A stretch of DNA of 9,309 nucleotides from Halieaceae bacterium UBA3479 (lineage in GTDB: Bacteria > Pseudomonadota > Gammaproteobacteria > Pseudomonadales > Halieaceae), in NCBI GenBank assembly GCA_002377985.1, contig DFQW01000042.1, positions 1 to 9,309 of the forward strand, given 5' to 3'. Below, one piece after another: positions 7,353-9,309 of the stretch (position 1 is its first letter; every line of letters starts with the position of its first letter). The notes under the pieces were generated by a model. The model worked only from the letters and a program-made list of their open reading frames with translations, did no database searches and had not been told where the DNA came from. A program made the translations under genes and the position numbers.

Positions 7353-8282
7353 TTAAATAAGGATCACCTCATTCGCCAGATCCTCACTCACTACTTCTCT
7401 GATGGCATCGGCGAGCTGTCGGAAGGCCACGCGAGAAGGTGAACGTCGGCGCCACGCCAAGGCATGGTCTCGGCTCATGGTCACGCCCTCGACATCAGTG
7501 ATGCGGGGTGTTTCGGACTCGCCAATTTCTGATGCCACATAGAGTGCTGGCAGGAAAGAAATACCCATCCCCATCACCACCATTTGCCGCAAAGTATCCA
7601 GCGAGGTTCCTTCAAAATCACGGTTCACCGTTGCGCCCAGACTCTCGCAGAGGTCACTCACCTGCCTGTGGTACAGGTGCTGTTCATCAATGGTCAGTAC
7701 GGACTCACCAACCAAGTCAGCGCCAGTCACAGATGATTTGGAAGCCAAGGGATGCTCCAGAGGCACCGCCAGCTTAACCGACTCCCTAAAAAGCGGAGCG
7801 ATCTCCAGTTCATCGCCTTTTAGCGGCAACGTCGTCAAAACTACATCGTGAACGGCTGACTTCAAATCTGCACCCAGTTGTGCGGGGGTCGATTCGCGCA
7901 CATACAAGCGAAGGTTTTCAAAGCGCTGGTGCAGCTGAGGCAGCACGCGGGGCAAGAGGTAGGGCCCGAGGGTACGGGTTACCCCCATGCGATAAACGCT
8001 GTTGCTCGACACGCCACGTGCTTGATCACAAAAATCTTTCAGCTCTTCTGCAATGCCTCGGGCACGCGGTAGCAGCGCGCGACCCACCGGCGTCAGGACG
8101 ACACCGTTGCGCTGTCGCTCAAAAAGCGTTGTGCCCAGGGCCTTTTCCATAGCGGCAATCTGCACGGTCAGGGTCGGTTGCGTCACCCCCAGACGATCGG
8201 CGGCGCGGCGAAAGCTGCCCGCATCTGCAATCGCCTCAAAATACCGTAGTTGCCGAAAGCTCAATTGCTCTGGTTGTGTCAT
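7353..8282 (-). CDS. LysR-type regulator, OxyR-like but lacking the peroxidatic cysteine
   Basis: A 309-residue LysR-type transcriptional regulator. The N-terminal winged HTH covers residues 8-67 (RQLRYFEAIADAGSFRRAAD, then VTQPTLTVQI). The effector domain follows from about 95, with OxyR-like stretches GPYLLPRVLPQLHQRF (106-121), LTIDEQHLYHRQ (196-207), TSLDTLRQMVVMGMGISFLPAL (226-247) and the end part LAWRRRSPSR (275-284). Aligned to E. coli OxyR from memory, Cys199 (in GHCLRDQ) is Leu203 here, while Cys208 corresponds to Cys212. The disulfide switch cannot form as in OxyR, so the signal must differ. ATG 8282 is chosen because the HTH then starts at the usual place; the frame is open to GTG 8396, but that would place coding sequence over a TATAAT box and the operator. 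It is divergent from the carbonic anhydrase gene, its most likely target, and upstream of serA on the same strand. Confidence 0.88.
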   Translation of the reverse strand: MTQPEQLSFRQLRYFEAIADAGSFRRAADRLGVTQPTLTVQIAAMEKALGTTLFERQRNGVVLTPVGRALLPRARGIAEELKDFCDQARGVSSNSVYRMGVTRTLGPYLLPRVLPQLHQRFENLRLYVRESTPAQLGADLKSAVHDVVLTTLPLKGDELEIAPLFRESVKLAVPLEHPLASKSSVTGADLVGESVLTIDEQHLYHRQVSDLCESLGATVNRDFEGTSLDTLRQMVVMGMGISFLPALYVASEIGESETPRITDVEGVTMSRDHALAWRRRSPSRVAFRQLADAIREVVSEDLANEVILI

Positions 8283-8375
8283 CTTTTTGACTCGCAAGAC
8301 TGTGATGCATAAAAACGCGATCGGGAGCTGCAGCAAATCGCAGGACAAACCCTCTCGAAACCTAACAAACACCAC

Positions 8376-8381
8376 ATTATA
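8376..8381 (-). promoter_or_regulatory. -10 box (TATAAT) for the LysR-type gene
   Basis: A perfect TATAAT reads leftward from 8381 to 8376, giving a leader of about 85-90 bases before ATG 8282. The -35 place (8404-8399, TATATT) is poor. The OxyR-type site at 8379-8393 overlaps the box, which suggests the regulator represses its own gene. Confidence 0.55.
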
Positions 8382-8393
8382 GATAAAAACTAT
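8379..8393. promoter_or_regulatory. OxyR/LysR-type operator half-site ATAG-N7-CTAT
   Basis: ATAG (8379-8382), seven A/T bases, and CTAT (8390-8393) match the known OxyR dimer element ATAG-N7-CTAT, including the inner T and A positions. It also satisfies the general LysR pattern T-N11-A. The next expected OxyR element (ATAG at 8401-8404) is TATA instead. A further CTAT lies at 8421-8424, 31 bases on, so a weaker second dimer site may centre near 8417. Confidence 0.6.
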
Positions 8394-8461
8394 CACAGAA
8401 TATAATGATCTTTGATTTATCTATCACGTATAACAGCGTACAACACCGGCCGAAATATCAC
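8391..8461 (+). repeat. Three TATCAC direct repeats upstream of the carbonic anhydrase gene
   Basis: TATCAC occurs at 8391-8396, 8422-8427 and 8456-8461, at steps of 31 and 34 bases, close to three helical turns. The first two are extended to CTATCAC and form the right arms of the LysR-type sites. The third may be chance. Confidence 0.35.
8401..8406 (+). promoter_or_regulatory. -10 box (TATAAT) for the carbonic anhydrase/SulP operon
   Basis: A perfect TATAAT reads rightward about 84 bases before ATG 8490. Its -35 place (8378-8383, TATAGA) is poor and coincides with the -10 box of the opposite promoter, so activator help or mutual exclusion is plausible. A weaker alternative -10, TATAAC, lies at 8429-8434. 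Confidence 0.45.
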
Positions 8462-8489
8462 GGTCCCACCACGAGAGGTATAGGTAGCA

Positions 8490-9113
8490 ATGAAAGAAGT
8501 CGTAAAAGGCGTCATCCGCTTCCAACAGGAACAACAGCCAGCCAGACAAGGTCTTTTTGACGAATTGGCGGGAGCGCAAGCACCCGACACGTTACTGATT
8601 ACCTGCGCAGACTCTCGAATAGATCCTGGGTTGATCACCCAAACTGCCCCTGGTGACCTTTTTGTTTGCCGCAATGCCGGCAATATTGTGCCACCTTTAC
8701 CCGGTTACAACGGTGATATCGCGGCGTCTGTAGAGTTTGGCGTTGCAGCTCTGAAAGTGAAGCACATCATTGTGATGGGCCACACCGATTGTGGCGCGAT
8801 GAAGGGGGCGATGAATCGCGAAGCCGTCGCGAGCCTGCCGCAGGTTTATGAGTGGCTTGGTTATGCCAGCGAGGCCGCCGAGGCGGCTTCGCAGGGACAT
8901 GACAACCCTTTGCTGGCGGTCACCGAGGCCAATGTCGTCCTCCAGCTAAAACACCTGTCGACCCATCCGGCTGTGGCTGCGGCGCTCGAATCGGGTGATC
9001 TCGACTTACACGGTTGGCTCTACCACATAGGCTCGGGAGCAGTCACCTGCCATGACGCCGAAACCGACCAATTCACCCCCATAGCAGAGCATTACGCGAA
9101 TTTACTGGGCTAA
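8490..9113 (+). CDS. Beta-class carbonic anhydrase (CynT/Can-like)
   Basis: A 207-residue cytoplasmic zinc enzyme interconverting CO2 and bicarbonate. The zinc ligands are visible as Cys39, His98 and Cys101 (ITCADSR, GHTDCGAMKG), with the catalytic Asp41-Arg43 pair. Other family marks are GDLFVCRNAGNIVPP (55-69), SVEFGVAALKVKHIIVMGH (80-98) and the C-terminal LHGWLYHIGSG. Sequence and length resemble E. coli CynT more than plant forms. ATG 8490 is preceded by AGG at 8482-8484 and GAGAGG at 8473-8478. It is divergent from the OxyR-like regulator and followed 27 bases later by a SulP transporter gene, so it is probably the first gene of a CO2/bicarbonate operon. E. coli cynT also lies divergent from a LysR-type gene (cynR), but no cyanase gene is seen here. 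Confidence 0.95.
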   Translation: MKEVVKGVIRFQQEQQPARQGLFDELAGAQAPDTLLITCADSRIDPGLITQTAPGDLFVCRNAGNIVPPLPGYNGDIAASVEFGVAALKVKHIIVMGHTDCGAMKGAMNREAVASLPQVYEWLGYASEAAEAASQGHDNPLLAVTEANVVLQLKHLSTHPAVAAALESGDLDLHGWLYHIGSGAVTCHDAETDQFTPIAEHYANLLG

Positions 9114-9128
9114 TTTCATCCTCATATT

Positions 9129-9133
9129 GGAGG
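9129..9133 (+). promoter_or_regulatory. Strong Shine-Dalgarno deciding the SulP GTG start
   Basis: GGAGG lies seven bases before GTG 9141 and supports this unusual start codon. Confidence 0.8.
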
Positions 9134-9140
9134 TTCTTCC

Positions 9141-9309
9141 GTGAACCGCTTTTTTGATTTCTCTCATCTGCGCGGCGATATTTTTGGTGGCTTAACCGCC
9201 GGCGTGGTCGCCCTACCTCTCGCTCTTGCCTTCGGAGAAGCCTCTGGGGCCGGCCCCATTGCCGGTGTCTACGGGGCCATCCTCGTCGGGTTTTTTGCTG
9301 CGCTGTTTG
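9141..9309 (+). CDS. SulP-family anion transporter, N-terminal part (cut by window end)
   Basis: Fifty-six residues of an open frame starting at GTG 9141 and running off the right edge. It reads VNRFFDFSHLRGDIFGGLTA, then a hydrophobic segment beginning GVVALPLALAFGEASGAGPI, then a second one from AGVYGAILVGFFAALF. The LRGDIFGGLTAG/VALPLALAFG/AGP.AG.YGAI pattern is the start of SulP (SLC26-like) inner-membrane transporters, which carry sulfate, bicarbonate or dicarboxylates. It follows the carbonic anhydrase gene by 27 bases with its own strong ribosome site, so the two are likely one operon and bicarbonate is the probable substrate. SulP-carbonic anhydrase fusions and neighbours are known in bacteria. 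Whether a STAS or carbonic anhydrase domain follows at the C-terminus cannot be seen. Confidence 0.85.
   Translation, partial: MNRFFDFSHLRGDIFGGLTAGVVALPLALAFGEASGAGPIAGVYGAILVGFFAALF

Larger units (their letters stand above)
8379..8424. repeat. Perfect 9-bp inverted repeat spanning the divergent promoters
   Basis: ATAGATAAA at 8379-8387 and TTTATCTAT at 8416-8424 are exact reverse complements separated by 28 bases. They flank the opposing -10 boxes and are spaced as for two turns-in-phase regulator contacts rather than a tight hairpin. Confidence 0.55.

Noticed and set aside
6953..7360. Open frame of 135 codons antisense to serA
   Set aside because: Shadow of serA; it crosses the intergenic gap and has no family features.
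8239..8310. Short 24-codon upstream frame starting at ATG 8310 on the - strand, overlapping the LysR-type start
   Set aside because: No ribosome site before the ATG and no sign of a leader-peptide pattern such as repeated codons.
8283..8396. N-terminal extension of the LysR-type regulator from GTG 8396
   Set aside because: It would cover a TATAAT box and the operator, and would add 38 hydrophobic residues before the HTH, which LysR-type proteins do not have.
8490..9309. Cyanate (cyn) operon
   Set aside because: The carbonic anhydrase is CynT-like and divergent from a LysR-type gene, but the next gene is SulP, not cyanase, and the regulator is OxyR-like rather than CynR-like.

Overview
The window is ordinary chromosomal DNA of a Gram-negative bacterium. 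The inner-membrane-anchored AsmA-like protein and the Pseudomonas-like form of the threonine aldolase point to a gammaproteobacterium. The moderately GC-rich codon use and the beta-carbonic anhydrase/SulP pair would suit a marine group such as the Halieaceae, but that placement is inference. I see no phage, IS, CRISPR, tRNA or rRNA.

Layout: 1-357 is a non-coding leader. An AraC-type regulator (+) follows, ending at 1374. It converges on a low-specificity L-threonine aldolase (-, 1465-2490), which is divergent from a large AsmA-family protein (+, 2652-6101). A perfect 10-bp inverted repeat lies between those two divergent genes. The AsmA-like gene converges on a short-type D-3-phosphoglycerate dehydrogenase (-, 6098-7282), with the two stop codons sharing one CTAG. 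A LysR-type regulator of OxyR type lies upstream of serA on the same strand (-, 7353-8282). It is divergent from a beta-carbonic anhydrase gene (+, 8490-9113), which is followed 27 bases later by the start of a SulP-family anion transporter that runs off the window.

Two metabolic themes are visible. SerA makes the precursor of serine, and threonine aldolase interconverts threonine and glycine plus acetaldehyde, so both belong to serine/glycine/threonine metabolism, although they are not in one operon. The carbonic anhydrase and SulP genes form a likely CO2/bicarbonate operon.

The most interesting region is 8283-8489. The OxyR-like regulator has leucine where E. coli OxyR has its peroxidatic Cys199. 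The intergenic region carries a textbook ATAG-N7-CTAT OxyR-type half-operator. This operator covers the regulator's own -10 box and sits beside an opposing -10 box for the carbonic anhydrase operon. I infer an OxyR-derived, non-peroxide-sensing LysR-type regulator of inorganic-carbon handling. That is the best candidate here for something not well described.
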